Below are positions 45,921-53,834 of a stretch of DNA of 64,000 nucleotides, piece by piece. Positions within the stretch are counted from its first letter, which is position 1, and each line of letters begins with the position of its first letter. The notes beneath the pieces were generated by a model, which was not told the origin of the DNA, did not search any database, and saw only the letters and a program-made list of their open reading frames with translations. The translations under genes and the position numbers were made by a program. The DNA is from Aeromonas diversa CDC 2478-85 (GTDB lineage Bacteria > Pseudomonadota > Gammaproteobacteria > Enterobacterales > Aeromonadaceae): assembly GCF_000819805.1 (NCBI RefSeq), contig NZ_CDCE01000029.1:374833-438832 (forward strand). The letters are read 5' to 3'.

Positions 45921-46949
45921 TCATCCGGCATAGCGATCGCGCAGAGCCCGGATCGCCTCATCGAGCTGATGGCGCTGCTCTGTGTCTCCGAAACACTCGT
46001 CGGGGAGCAGCTGGATCAGCTTGCCCAGGGCATGCAACAGCCGATAGTGCTCCAGCGGCGACTGGGGGGGCAGCATCTCCTCGAGGGAATCGGCGTTGAC
46101 CCAGATCTGTTCGACAATCTGGACCACCATGGCCATCAGCCCCTCTCCGCTGATGGCTGGCATGCCGAGCGCGGTGGCGGCCTGATCGCAGTAGGCTTCC
46201 AGCCCGAGCAGGCGAAGCAGCTGTCTGAGATCGCCGATCACGGCGGCCAGATGGTTACCGACTATGGGTTGACCGCTGGCCGAGAGCTCATAGGAGATCA
46301 GACGCAGCAGGGTGCGGATCTTGCGTTGCCGCTGCCGCCGCTCCCCCGGTTGCCCCAGCCATTGGGAGAGTTTCTGGCGCGGGGCGCTGGCTCTTTGATA
46401 GAGGCGCACCAGCTCCTGGCGCAGGCCGGGCGTCACGACCCCAAACTCGAGGGCACCAAATAGCGAGAGAGTCGTCTCCTCTTCTCCCATCAGGGAGGTC
46501 AGCGCCTGCTCCATGCGAGTGCGAAGCCGACCATCTGGCTTGCCGTGGGCGAGCCAGAGAGCCAGTTGCAGCGCCGCAGCGCCGGGCTCGGGATGTTCGG
46601 CCTGAAGGGCCGCGAGGAGCTGGGGTGACTGCTGCCAGGCGCCGTCATCGAGCTGATGTTCCAGCTCGCTTGGCTCGACCAGGGCCACCTCGGCTACCAG
46701 CTTGTGCATCAGCACACGGCTGCGCCCGCTCACCTCTTCCTCCTTGCTGCGGCGCATATCCTTGAGGCGTCCGCCCAGGGCAAAGCCGAGATCTTCCTGG
46801 GTCTCCTCCAGGGCGTCGCTTTGAAATTCTGATAGCTCGGCCTGGGCCAGGGCCAGCACCGAGGGGGCATTGCTCTCGTGGGGGGTCAGGGGCTGGGCCT
46901 GACTCTGGCTCTCGGTGGGGACCCGACCAATCAGATTGATGTTGAGCAT
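45921..46949 (-). CDS. sctW: T3SS-2 gatekeeper SctW (SsaL/SepL/MxiC-like, fused YopN-TyeA)
   Basis: 342 residues, close to SsaL (338) and SepL (351). An N-terminal export signal region is followed by an HrpJ-type domain (Gly-Phe-Ala-Leu-Gly-Gly-Arg-Leu-Lys-Asp) and a C-terminal TyeA-like helical domain. In T3SS-1 these two parts are separate genes. AGGAG precedes the ATG. It is the last gene of the second system and ends before the shared terminator. Confidence 0.85.
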   Translation of the reverse strand: MLNINLIGRVPTESQSQAQPLTPHESNAPSVLALAQAELSEFQSDALEETQEDLGFALGGRLKDMRRSKEEEVSGRSRVLMHKLVAEVALVEPSELEHQLDDGAWQQSPQLLAALQAEHPEPGAAALQLALWLAHGKPDGRLRTRMEQALTSLMGEEETTLSLFGALEFGVVTPGLRQELVRLYQRASAPRQKLSQWLGQPGERRQRQRKIRTLLRLISYELSASGQPIVGNHLAAVIGDLRQLLRLLGLEAYCDQAATALGMPAISGEGLMAMVVQIVEQIWVNADSLEEMLPPQSPLEHYRLLHALGKLIQLLPDECFGDTEQRHQLDEAIRALRDRYAG

Positions 46950-46972
46950 ATGGGCTCCTTGCGATGGGGCCG

Positions 46973-47635
46973 TCAGGCCTGTTGTCGGGTGGCGGGGGCG
47001 TCGGTGAAGCGCTCGAGCAGGCTCGCCTGTTGCACCAGATTGTCCAGATGGATGCGAACCAGTCCGTTATCCAGGATGGCTTGTCCCTCGCTTAAGTCGG
47101 GATCGGCCTGGAGCGTGACCTCGTTAACCTCGCCCCAGCTCGCGTTGGCGGCTGCCATGGCGGCAGGGGGCAGCAGCAGGGTGATTCTGCCACCAGGCAG
47201 CAGCTCGGCGACACGGCGCTCGATGCGGCGCAGCAGCAGCGCGTTCTGATCCTGCTGCCCGAGCAGCTCCTCCAGGGCCTGAGCGGTGAGGTGTCGCCAG
47301 CGTTGACTCACCTCACGGGCGATGAGCCGCTCCATCTCCTGCTCACCACAGAGCCATTGTACCGCCTCCTCGGCGGCGCTGGCCCGGGCCGCCAGGGCCA
47401 ACGCTTTGGCTTCACTCCTGGCGGCTTCGAGCAGGCGAGCCGCCTCTTCCCTGGCCTGGGCCAGGCAGGCTTCCCCCTCGGCGCGCAGGGCCGCCGCCGC
47501 TTCATGGCCCTGAGCCAGGATCTCGTCCAGACGCTGGCGGGTCTGTTCCCGCTCGGCCAGCAGATCGCGCGTCAGTCGCTCCCGGGGGCAGGGCCCTGGC
47601 AGGGTCCCGATGACGAGATTCAGCGGATTGTTCAT
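46973..47635 (-). CDS. sctL: T3SS-2 ATPase stator SctL
   Basis: 220 residues from the ATG at 47635, which overlaps the sctK stop (ATGA). A long Ala/Glu/Arg coiled coil (about 25-95) is followed by a FliH-like C-terminal domain with Ile-Leu-Asp-Asn-Gly-Leu-Val. The ATPase gene it serves lies at the right edge of the window. Confidence 0.9.
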   Translation of the reverse strand: MNNPLNLVIGTLPGPCPRERLTRDLLAEREQTRQRLDEILAQGHEAAAALRAEGEACLAQAREEAARLLEAARSEAKALALAARASAAEEAVQWLCGEQEMERLIAREVSQRWRHLTAQALEELLGQQDQNALLLRRIERRVAELLPGGRITLLLPPAAMAAANASWGEVNEVTLQADPDLSEGQAILDNGLVRIHLDNLVQQASLLERFTDAPATRQQA

Positions 47636-48180
47636 AGCCACCTCACGAGTTTTTGCAGCACAGGGCTCGGGCACTCCCGGGGGGGCGGCTGCTCGCCGGG
47701 AGCAAGGAACAGCCGGCAGGCACGCAGGGCCGGATCCTGGGTGTGGGCGAGCCAGGCCGCCCCCAGGCCCATGGCCGTCTCTGGCAGCGACTCGGGGTCG
47801 AGTTCGGGTAGAGGGCCACTGGGGAGCAGCGCCTGCAACTGACCCAGACTCAGGCTGTCTAGCCGCTTGGCCAGGCTCTCCCGATAGGGACGCAGCAAGA
47901 GCAGGGCCCCTCCCTGCATGGCCCAGAGACCGAGGGCCAGCAACAGGGTCTCACGGCGCCCTTCCTGCAGCAGTTCGTCGGCGAGGGGGGTCAGCGCAGG
48001 GGGCTTGCCCTCCAGTGCCAGCTGCTGGCGCAGCAGGCGGTCGAGATCCGGTCGGGTCAAGGGATAGCGCTCATAGGTGAAGCTCCACCTGTTGAGCCCC
48101 GTATGGGCCCACCAGGCGGGATCCATCACCTGACCCGGGCAGTGCCACAGGCGGTAGAAGGCTTGCAGGGAGGGGCTCAT
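47632..48180 (-). CDS. sctK: T3SS-2 sorting-platform protein SctK
   Basis: 182 residues, Leu-rich, between sctJ and sctL with ATGA overlaps on both sides. The Phe-Tyr-Arg-Leu-Trp start and Trp-rich motif (Asp-Pro-Ala-Trp-Trp) are seen in YscK/OrgA-type proteins. Assigned mostly by position. Confidence 0.78.
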   Translation of the reverse strand: MSPSLQAFYRLWHCPGQVMDPAWWAHTGLNRWSFTYERYPLTRPDLDRLLRQQLALEGKPPALTPLADELLQEGRRETLLLALGLWAMQGGALLLLRPYRESLAKRLDSLSLGQLQALLPSGPLPELDPESLPETAMGLGAAWLAHTQDPALRACRLFLAPGEQPPPRECPSPVLQKLVRWL

Positions 48181-48902
48181 GCCGCCCTCCCGGTCCGGCG
48201 ACGCCACCAGATGGCCAGGGTTGCCATCATCCCCAGCAGGGCGGTGGCTGCGGCGGCCCCCAGAGCCTGCCAGGGGAGCGCCTGCCCATAGAGGGTGAGG
48301 CCATGGGGTACCTGCTCGGGTGTGGCCGTGGGCTGATAGCGGTACTCGGCCCGCTGCAGGGTGAGGCTGATGCGATCCGGGGTGAGGCCGGGTATGCCAT
48401 TGCGGATCAGGGCGCGGATCTCGGCCTCCCGCGCCGGCAGGTTGACCTCGGGGCTGTATTTGATGAAGACGGCGGCCGAGGAGGGGGCGGGGGGCTCACC
48501 CTCCTGGGATCTGGGCTCGGCCACCGACACCTCGGCGGTGATGACCCCGTCCATGCTACCCAGCATCTTCTCGAGTTGCTGGCTCTTGAGGTAGTTGAGT
48601 TTGGCCTCTTCCTGCTCGGGAGAGGAGACCAGCTGGCCGCTTGGGAAGAGGTCCTGCATGGTCACGGTGCGTCGGCGTGGCAGGCCATTTTGTCGAAGCA
48701 CCTCGACGGCATCCACGAAGCGATCCTGATCCACCCTCAGGGTGACCCCCTCCTTCTCGACGCTCTTGTCGGCCTGGATTCGGTTGTAGATGAGCAGGGC
48801 CAGCATCTGGTTGGCCTCGGCCTCATCGAGTCGGGTATAGAGTTCGCTCTTGCAGCCTCCCAGCAGCGGCAGCACGCAGAGCATCAGCAGCACGGCTCTC
48901 AT
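48177..48902 (-). CDS. sctJ: T3SS-2 inner-membrane ring lipoprotein SctJ
   Basis: 241 residues. The lipobox Leu-Leu-Gly-Gly-Cys (Cys17) is followed by Lys-Ser-Glu-Leu-Tyr, with ring domains and a C-terminal membrane helix (about 212-233). It is clearly paralogous to AscJ in the same window but belongs to the SsaJ side of the family by context. Confidence 0.95.
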   Translation of the reverse strand: MRAVLLMLCVLPLLGGCKSELYTRLDEAEANQMLALLIYNRIQADKSVEKEGVTLRVDQDRFVDAVEVLRQNGLPRRRTVTMQDLFPSGQLVSSPEQEEAKLNYLKSQQLEKMLGSMDGVITAEVSVAEPRSQEGEPPAPSSAAVFIKYSPEVNLPAREAEIRALIRNGIPGLTPDRISLTLQRAEYRYQPTATPEQVPHGLTLYGQALPWQALGAAAATALLGMMATLAIWWRRRTGRAA

Positions 48903-49159
48903 GACAGGTTCACCAGTTTGTTGATGGTTTGGCCGAGGGAGCCGGCTACCTTGGCGGTGAGGTCGACGCCGACCGCCAGCTCGGTGAGGGTGCTCTGGGC
49001 CCCCATCAGCCCGTTCGGCGAGTCGCTGGTCTGGGGGCTGTTGAGCAGGGCGGCGAAGCGCTGTTGGGTGGGCAGATCAACCTCGGCAGGGTTGGCTTGA
49101 GCAAGCGGGTTCAGCGGTGCCAGAGCTTGGCCGATGGCGTGAATGGCATCGATGGTCAT
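48899..49159 (-). CDS. sctI: T3SS-2 inner rod protein SctI (SsaI-like)
   Basis: 86 residues from the ATG at 49159, near SsaI (82) and shorter than AscI (113). A disordered first half is followed by C-terminal helices ending Ile-Asn-Lys-Leu-Val-Asn-Leu-Ser. It overlaps both neighbours by 4 bp. Confidence 0.85.
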   Translation of the reverse strand: MTIDAIHAIGQALAPLNPLAQANPAEVDLPTQQRFAALLNSPQTSDSPNGLMGAQSTLTELAVGVDLTAKVAGSLGQTINKLVNLS

Positions 49160-49419
49160 GATCTTTTCTCCTCTGACGGGGGGGCGAGCAGGGCTCGCAG
49201 GGGCAGGCACTCCTCGGCCGGCAGGCACGCGAGACGAGCGCTGGCAGCCCGGCGACGGCCCAAACCAAAGAGCAGGATGGCCTCGCACTGGGCCAGTTGG
49301 CCGGGGTCATCCAGCCAGTCGGGCAGGGCGGCCAGGATGTCGTGCAACTCGGCGCGCAGGCCATGGTTGACGGCGGCAAAGCCGGCTTCGACGATGAGAC
49401 GGGGAAGGGGATAGTTCAT
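49156..49419 (-). CDS. T3SS-2 needle chaperone, SsaH/YscG-like
   Basis: An 87-residue TPR-like helical protein between the needle and inner-rod genes, where SsaH sits in SPI-2. Its likely job is to hold SctF with the SsaE-like protein. Assigned by position, size and helical pattern. Confidence 0.72.
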   Translation of the reverse strand: MNYPLPRLIVEAGFAAVNHGLRAELHDILAALPDWLDDPGQLAQCEAILLFGLGRRRAASARLACLPAEECLPLRALLAPPSEEKRS

Positions 49420-49423
49420 AGGG

Positions 49424-49645
49424 TCACCCTATCTTGCTGATGATGCCCATCATCATGTCTTTGACGGCCTTCATGACCGAGCTCTCGTAGCCGATCATGA
49501 CCGAGTACTGCTGCATGGCGTACTGGGACCGCAACATGGCCTGGGGATCGTTATTGATGTCGCTGGACGCCATGGCGGTCTGGGCATCGTTGGCGGTACG
49601 CGAGACCTGGCTGCCCAGCTGGGCGACGATGGCATCGATGTTCAT
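49424..49645 (-). CDS. sctF: T3SS-2 needle subunit SctF (SsaG-like)
   Basis: A 73-residue protein very like SsaG (71): Asn-Asp-Pro-Gln-Ala-Met turn, then Gln-Tyr-Ala-Met-Gln-Gln-Tyr-Ser-Val-Met-Ile-Gly-Tyr-Glu-Ser-Ser and a C-terminal Gly-Ile-Ile-Ser-Lys-Ile. The Gln-Gln-Tyr-Ser and Tyr-Glu-Ser-Ser motifs set it apart from the Ysc-type AscF and place this system with SPI-2/LEE. Confidence 0.95.
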   Translation of the reverse strand: MNIDAIVAQLGSQVSRTANDAQTAMASSDINNDPQAMLRSQYAMQQYSVMIGYESSVMKAVKDMMMGIISKIG

Positions 49646-49654
49646 GGGCTCTCC

Positions 49655-50338
49655 TTAGGATTGTCTGGCCAGCGACTCGCTGGCATCACCGCGCCGTACT
49701 TCGCTCGGGGTCTGGCTGAAGTGGCGCCGAAAGCTGTCTGAGAAGTGGGCGGCATTACAAAAGCCCGACTCCAGCGCCACGTCGATCACCTTCTTGGGGG
49801 TGGTCTCGAGCAGCGCCCTTGCGTGTTCCAGTCGTTGTTGCTGCAACCACTGTTTGGCGGACATGCCGAACTTCTCCCGAAACAGCTGGTTGAATTTGCG
49901 CTGGGAGAGGCCGAAGAGATCCGCATAGCGGGCCACCGGCCAGGGCTCCAGACGATAGCGGTGCAGCATCTCGAAGAGATCTGCATCGGCGGCGACCAGA
50001 GGGCGCAGCAGCGCCGAGCAGCGGCGGCGCTCCACCGTCAGGGCATAAGCCAGCACCAGTCGTAGCATCGCTTCGTCATCGGCTTGACCCAGCCGGATCA
50101 GGGTTTGCAGCAGGGCAGGCTCCATCGGGACTGGCAGGGCGGGTTGAGTGGAGGGGTGATCGCAGCCGCCCTCCATCAGATGCTGCAGCTCCCGGCAGAT
50201 GGGTTGCAGCCGCTGACCGCGGTAGCTAAAGAGGTGTCCCTCCTCGGGCACGGGGCCCGTGGTGAGCAACACGCCGGGCTCGTTGAGAGCGCTGCGGCTC
50301 TGCAAAGAGGGTACGAGCAGTAGGTGCAGTGTTGGCAT
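49655..50338 (-). CDS. AraC-family regulator inside T3SS-2
   Basis: 227 residues. An N-terminal half without recognised motifs is followed by a C-terminal AraC DNA-binding domain: first HTH at about 133-158 (Tyr-Ala-Asp-Leu-Phe-Gly-Leu-Ser-Gln-Arg-Lys-Phe) and second at about 178-203 (Val-Ala-Leu-Glu-Ser-Gly-Phe-Cys-Asn-Ala-Ala-His-Phe). It sits between ssaE-like and sctF, where SPI-2 has no regulator, and is 9 bp from sctF. A 20-bp dyad lies upstream. It probably controls T3SS-2, and is distinct from ExsA. No SsrA/SsrB-like pair is visible in the window. Confidence 0.85.
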   Translation of the reverse strand: MPTLHLLLVPSLQSRSALNEPGVLLTTGPVPEEGHLFSYRGQRLQPICRELQHLMEGGCDHPSTQPALPVPMEPALLQTLIRLGQADDEAMLRLVLAYALTVERRRCSALLRPLVAADADLFEMLHRYRLEPWPVARYADLFGLSQRKFNQLFREKFGMSAKQWLQQQRLEHARALLETTPKKVIDVALESGFCNAAHFSDSFRRHFSQTPSEVRRGDASESLARQS

Positions 50339-50395
50339 GGTGTGCTCCTGTTTGGGATCCTGGATTCATCATGGGGCCGCCAGGGCATTCCCCCC

Positions 50396-50415
50396 ATCAG
50401 GTCATCACCTGAATT
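50396..50415 (-). promoter_or_regulatory. T3SS-2 dyad element, copy A (upstream of the AraC regulator)
   Basis: Minus strand AATTCAGGTGATGACCTGAT contains a perfect inverted repeat TCAGGT-N4-ACCTGA, 57 bp before the regulator start. Sixteen of 20 positions match copy B. Confidence 0.55.
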
Positions 50416-50433
50416 GGCGTGGCAGACCCCGCG

Positions 50434-50673
50434 TCATCGACCCCGGGAAGCGCTGTGTTGGGCGCGCAACCAGAGGGTTTCGATCACGGCGCGCGCCGCC
50501 AGGCAAGATTGCCGCTGGCGTTCGAGACGAGCGTACTCCTCCGGGGGCTGGGGTTGGCGCAGGGCCTGGGCCAGCTGATGGGCACCGGCGTCAAGCTGGT
50601 CGATCAACTGGTGTCTGAGCAGCCCTTGGGGGTCGTGGGTGAGGCGCTCTTCGAGGTGGGTCAGGGTATCCAT
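50434..50673 (-). CDS. T3SS-2 SsaE/YscE-like small chaperone
   Basis: A 79-residue helical protein directly after sctD, equal in size to SsaE (80). The Gln/Arg/Leu-rich helical hairpin resembles YscE. Expected to act with the SsaH-like protein on SctF, or as in SPI-2 on the translocator SseB. Assigned by size and position. Confidence 0.72.
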   Translation of the reverse strand: MDTLTHLEERLTHDPQGLLRHQLIDQLDAGAHQLAQALRQPQPPEEYARLERQRQSCLAARAVIETLWLRAQHSASRGR

Positions 50674-50682
50674 GGAATCCTC

Positions 50683-51858
50683 TCAACTGTGCAAGGGAAG
50701 AAAAACGAGGCGCTGGCGGCCGGCCAGAGAGACGCCGTCTGGCGCCACGGCGACCACCCGCATTCCCTGCTTGACCGGAGTGCCGGGCAGCAGGCGCATG
50801 CCGTTGGTCAACTGCAGATAGGGAGCGCTGGCGTTGCCACCGATCCCCGCCATGGGGGAGGGCAGGTAGTCGAGCTCGGTCACGCTGCCGGCGGCACCGA
50901 TAAAGCGCAGAGGGCGTTCGGTTCGGCCCTGGTTAAGCCGCTCGAGCAGAGCCTCGAGCCGAACCTGCTGCTCGGGGTCAAGCTGTCCCGAGAGCAGCCA
51001 GGCGTGCTCGGTGCGTCGGGCGCTGAGGCCATCGAGCAGGTTGCCCTGTGCCAGCGCCGTGATGAGGCTCTCCAGCTGCTGGGCTCCGTGATCCGATAGC
51101 TGCCAGCCGCGCAGCCCGGGTAGTTGATCCAGAGCCCGGGCCAGATCGCTGGTATCCCCCTGAAAGGCCCCGTCGATCTGAGCCTCTCCATGGGGGTCAA
51201 GCGTGACCGTCATGTCCGGATAGCCGTAGCTGGCCAGCAGGGCCTTGACCGAGCGCTGCAGATCGTCATCGCAGATGGCTTCCTGCTGAAGGCGAACGCC
51301 GGCCGCCTGCAGCCGTGCGGTGAGCGCCATCAGGGGGCGGCTGGCGCGGCAGCGGCCACTCAATACCAGGGAGCCATCGCCCTGCCAGCTCCCCTGCAGG
51401 CCAGGCTCGGTGGCCAGCGCTGCGGGCAGCCAGTCGTGGGGGGAGGGGGTCGGTATCGGCTGGGCAGGCCACAGCAGGGTGGCCGCCCCGGCCGAGAGCG
51501 CCAGGGTGGCCAGCAGAGCCCACAGGGGGAAGGTCTGCTTGCTGCGACGGCGTGCGATAAGGAGTAGAGGGGGCTCCTCATCGGAGTGGGCCAGCACGAA
51601 GTGGACGCCGGCCAGGTCGATCCCCGCGTGGATCGGGAGCACCCCCTCACCCTGGCGGCGACCCGCGACCCAGCAGGGGGTATCGGAGCAGAGGGCGACG
51701 CCGCTCGGGGTCACCTCCAGCCTGGCCTGTTCGCCCCGCTCGAGGGGCAGCAGCAGGTCGCTCTCTGCGGCCCCCAGGGTAAAGGGGCCGGGGGGAAGGC
51801 GAAGCTCCTGACCCAGCAAGGGGCCGTTGAGTAACTTGAGTTTGAAGCTGGTTTCCAT
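50683..51858 (-). CDS. sctD: T3SS-2 inner-membrane ring protein SctD (SsaD-like)
   Basis: 391 residues: a cytoplasmic FHA-like domain (1-100), an Arg-rich stop followed by a membrane helix (about 110-132), and periplasmic ring-building domains ending in a conserved Val-Lys-Gln-Gly-Met-Arg-Val segment. SsaD-like in length, shorter than AscD. Confidence 0.9.
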   Translation of the reverse strand: METSFKLKLLNGPLLGQELRLPPGPFTLGAAESDLLLPLERGEQARLEVTPSGVALCSDTPCWVAGRRQGEGVLPIHAGIDLAGVHFVLAHSDEEPPLLLIARRRSKQTFPLWALLATLALSAGAATLLWPAQPIPTPSPHDWLPAALATEPGLQGSWQGDGSLVLSGRCRASRPLMALTARLQAAGVRLQQEAICDDDLQRSVKALLASYGYPDMTVTLDPHGEAQIDGAFQGDTSDLARALDQLPGLRGWQLSDHGAQQLESLITALAQGNLLDGLSARRTEHAWLLSGQLDPEQQVRLEALLERLNQGRTERPLRFIGAAGSVTELDYLPSPMAGIGGNASAPYLQLTNGMRLLPGTPVKQGMRVVAVAPDGVSLAGRQRLVFLPLHS

Positions 51859-51865
51859 GGCGACC

Positions 51866-53344
51866 TCACATCTGACGGGGTTCAGCCTTGATCAGGAAGA
51901 GACGGACCACGCTGTGCTCTTTCTGGGTGGTGCTGCGAAACAGACCGCCGATGAGCGGCAGATCACCGAGCAGGGGGATCTTGCGTACCCCCTGGGTGTG
52001 CTCATCCTGTACGAAGCCACCCAGCAGCAGGGCCTGACCGAGATTGAGGGTGGCCTGGGTGGCGATCTCCGCATTCTGGATCTGGGGCAGCGACTCGGTG
52101 CGGCTGATGGGCTCCCCCTGACGACCATCTTCGATGTTGAGGGTGAGCAGCACCTTGTTACCGCTCGCCTCATGAATGAGGCGGGGGGTGACCCGCATCA
52201 GAGCGCCGGCGGTGACCGACTCGAGCTTGGGGTTCTTCTCGCTCTCGAGCTTGGTATAGAAGGTGATGCTGCGATCGAGCACCGCCTGCACATTGTCCAG
52301 GGTCACCACAGAGGGGCGCGAGACGATGCGCGCCTTGGATTGCTGCTCCAGGGCGGAGAGGCGGACCATGAAATTGCCCGAGTTGGAGATGAGGGAGGAG
52401 AAGCTGTCGGAGTTCAGGCCGCCGCTGTTGAAGCTGACGCTACCGCCACCGATGCGGGCCGAGGCGGACCAGTCTATCCCCAGCTCGTTGATGTCCCCGG
52501 CATCCACATCGATGATGGCCACCGAGATCTCCACCAGGGTCGGACGCTGGTCGAGCTGGGGGAGCAGGCTCTTGTAGAGCCCCATGTTCTGCTGGCGATC
52601 CCGCACCAGCACGGCGTTTTGGCGCAGGTCGGCCGAGAAGGTGGGCAGGCCTCCGCCATCGATGGGGACCGGGCTCTTGTTGTCGGGCAGGGGGAGAGCG
52701 CGCCCCTGGGCCATCTCCCGCAAGACCGACACCACCCCGGGCACCACTACACTCTGATTGCGATAGCTGTAGCTGGTGTCGCTGGCACTGGCGTATTTGA
52801 GGGGGAAGACGGCCACCGTCTCCTTGTTTTGCTCTTGATTAAGGTCTTGATCGTCGAGCTGCTTGGCGAGGGTATTGACCTGGTTCAGGCAGGCCGGCAC
52901 CCCGTTGACCTGCAGACTGTTGGAGCTGCCCACCTGGCGCACCTGGCAGGCGGCCCCGTCGAGCAGGCCACTGTGGCGCAGCAGGCGCGCCATGGCACCA
53001 CCGCTCAGGTAGGCCGGCGAGAGCACCGCCTGCTCCATCTCCTGAGCCTTGTAGACGTAGAGGGTGTTGCCATCGTAGTAGGGGAGCAGTTGGTAGAGAC
53101 GGGCCAGCTCGCTCAATACCCGGCCCCTGGGTTGGTCTTGCAGCTCACCGGCATAGGCCTCGGTGATGCGCGGGCTGACCACCACAGGCAGCCCGGAGTT
53201 GGCCCCCAGATCCCGCAGCACAGAGGCGAGCGGGGTATTCTGGCTGGAGACGAAGTAGGGGGCCCCCCGCCAGGGGATCGGCTGGGCCAGGGTCTGGGCG
53301 CAGAAGAGCCCGGTCCAGAGCAGGTGTAGCGCCTTGTGTTTCAT
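51866..53344 (-). CDS. sctC: T3SS-2 outer-membrane secretin SctC (SsaC-like)
   Basis: 492 residues, near SsaC (497), from the ATG at 53344. The signal peptide ends Leu-Ala-Gln; N domains are followed by a secretin core with Ile-Val-Ser-Arg-Pro-Ser-Val-Val-Thr and Ile-Pro-Leu-Leu-Gly-Asp-Leu-Pro. It lacks the C-terminal S-domain tail present in AscC, consistent with no pilotin gene being found in this locus. Confidence 0.94.
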   Translation of the reverse strand: MKHKALHLLWTGLFCAQTLAQPIPWRGAPYFVSSQNTPLASVLRDLGANSGLPVVVSPRITEAYAGELQDQPRGRVLSELARLYQLLPYYDGNTLYVYKAQEMEQAVLSPAYLSGGAMARLLRHSGLLDGAACQVRQVGSSNSLQVNGVPACLNQVNTLAKQLDDQDLNQEQNKETVAVFPLKYASASDTSYSYRNQSVVVPGVVSVLREMAQGRALPLPDNKSPVPIDGGGLPTFSADLRQNAVLVRDRQQNMGLYKSLLPQLDQRPTLVEISVAIIDVDAGDINELGIDWSASARIGGGSVSFNSGGLNSDSFSSLISNSGNFMVRLSALEQQSKARIVSRPSVVTLDNVQAVLDRSITFYTKLESEKNPKLESVTAGALMRVTPRLIHEASGNKVLLTLNIEDGRQGEPISRTESLPQIQNAEIATQATLNLGQALLLGGFVQDEHTQGVRKIPLLGDLPLIGGLFRSTTQKEHSVVRLFLIKAEPRQM

Positions 53345-53742
53345 GCAAACCTCCCGATGAAGGGGCGTGGTGGGGGCGAAGTGCGGGCCGCGGGGACCAG
53401 CAGTGCCGCCATGGCCAGTTGTTGCTTCAGAAGCAGCTCCAGCTCCACCTCGGTCAAGATCGCCGGATAGCGCCGCAGCAGCCACAGCTCCCCCTGCTCC
53501 AGATAAAGGGCGTCGTCACACGCCTCTGGCGTCGCCGCCAGCAGCAGGCAGGCCTGACGGGCTTGCTCGGGTGGCCAGGTCAGCGTCATGGCGATGCAGG
53601 GGCCGGTGGCAAAGTCGCGCCCCTTGAGGCGCCGTCCTTGCAGGGTGCCGGTGAGAGTCCGGTTACCCTGACTCCAGACGGGATGCGCTATCATCCTGGC
53701 CAGCCGCTGCAGGGCTTGTGGGGGAGTGAGGTCTCTGTTCAT
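53341..53742 (-). CDS. SsaB/SpiC-like T3SS-2 protein
   Basis: 133 residues, exactly the length of Salmonella SsaB (SpiC), and located directly before the secretin as ssaB is. Recalled SpiC sequence aligns in layout: Leu-x-Gly-x-x-x-Lys/Arg-Gly-x-x-Phe, then Leu-Leu-Leu-Ala-Ala near 85 and a Leu-Ala/Met-rich helix near 115. SpiC works with SsaM and SsaL to order translocator before effector secretion. A class I chaperone is the alternative reading. The start at 53742 lacks a good RBS. Confidence 0.62.
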   Translation of the reverse strand: MNRDLTPPQALQRLARMIAHPVWSQGNRTLTGTLQGRRLKGRDFATGPCIAMTLTWPPEQARQACLLLAATPEACDDALYLEQGELWLLRRYPAILTEVELELLLKQQLAMAALLVPAARTSPPPRPFIGRFA

Positions 53743-53776
53743 GGGATCATGATGGGAGGCAGGGGCTCCTTTTCGT

Positions 53777-53796
53777 ATCGGGTGCACACCTGAATT
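53777..53796 (-). promoter_or_regulatory. T3SS-2 dyad element, copy B (upstream of ssaB-like and sctC)
   Basis: Minus strand AATTCAGGTGTGCACCCGAT, half-sites TCAGGT and ACCCGA (one mismatch). It lies in the 68-bp gap after the sseF-like terminator, 34 bp before the ssaB-like start codon. Confidence 0.55.
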
Positions 53797-53803
53797 GAGG
53801 CGA

Positions 53804-53828
53804 GAAAAAGGCCGCGCATGGCGCGGCC
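53804..53828 (-). terminator. Rho-independent terminator after the sseF-like gene
   Basis: On the minus strand GGCCGCGC-CAT-GCGCGGCC followed by TTTTT, 6 bp after the sseF-like stop. It splits the translocator/effector operon from the ssaB-sctC operon. Confidence 0.93.
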
Positions 53829-53834
53829 TCGGGA

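Noticed and set aside
51827..53329. Plus-strand ORF (500 codons) opposite sctC of T3SS-2
   Set aside because: Shadow of the secretin gene; His/Gln/Gly-rich composition typical of antisense GC-rich frames.
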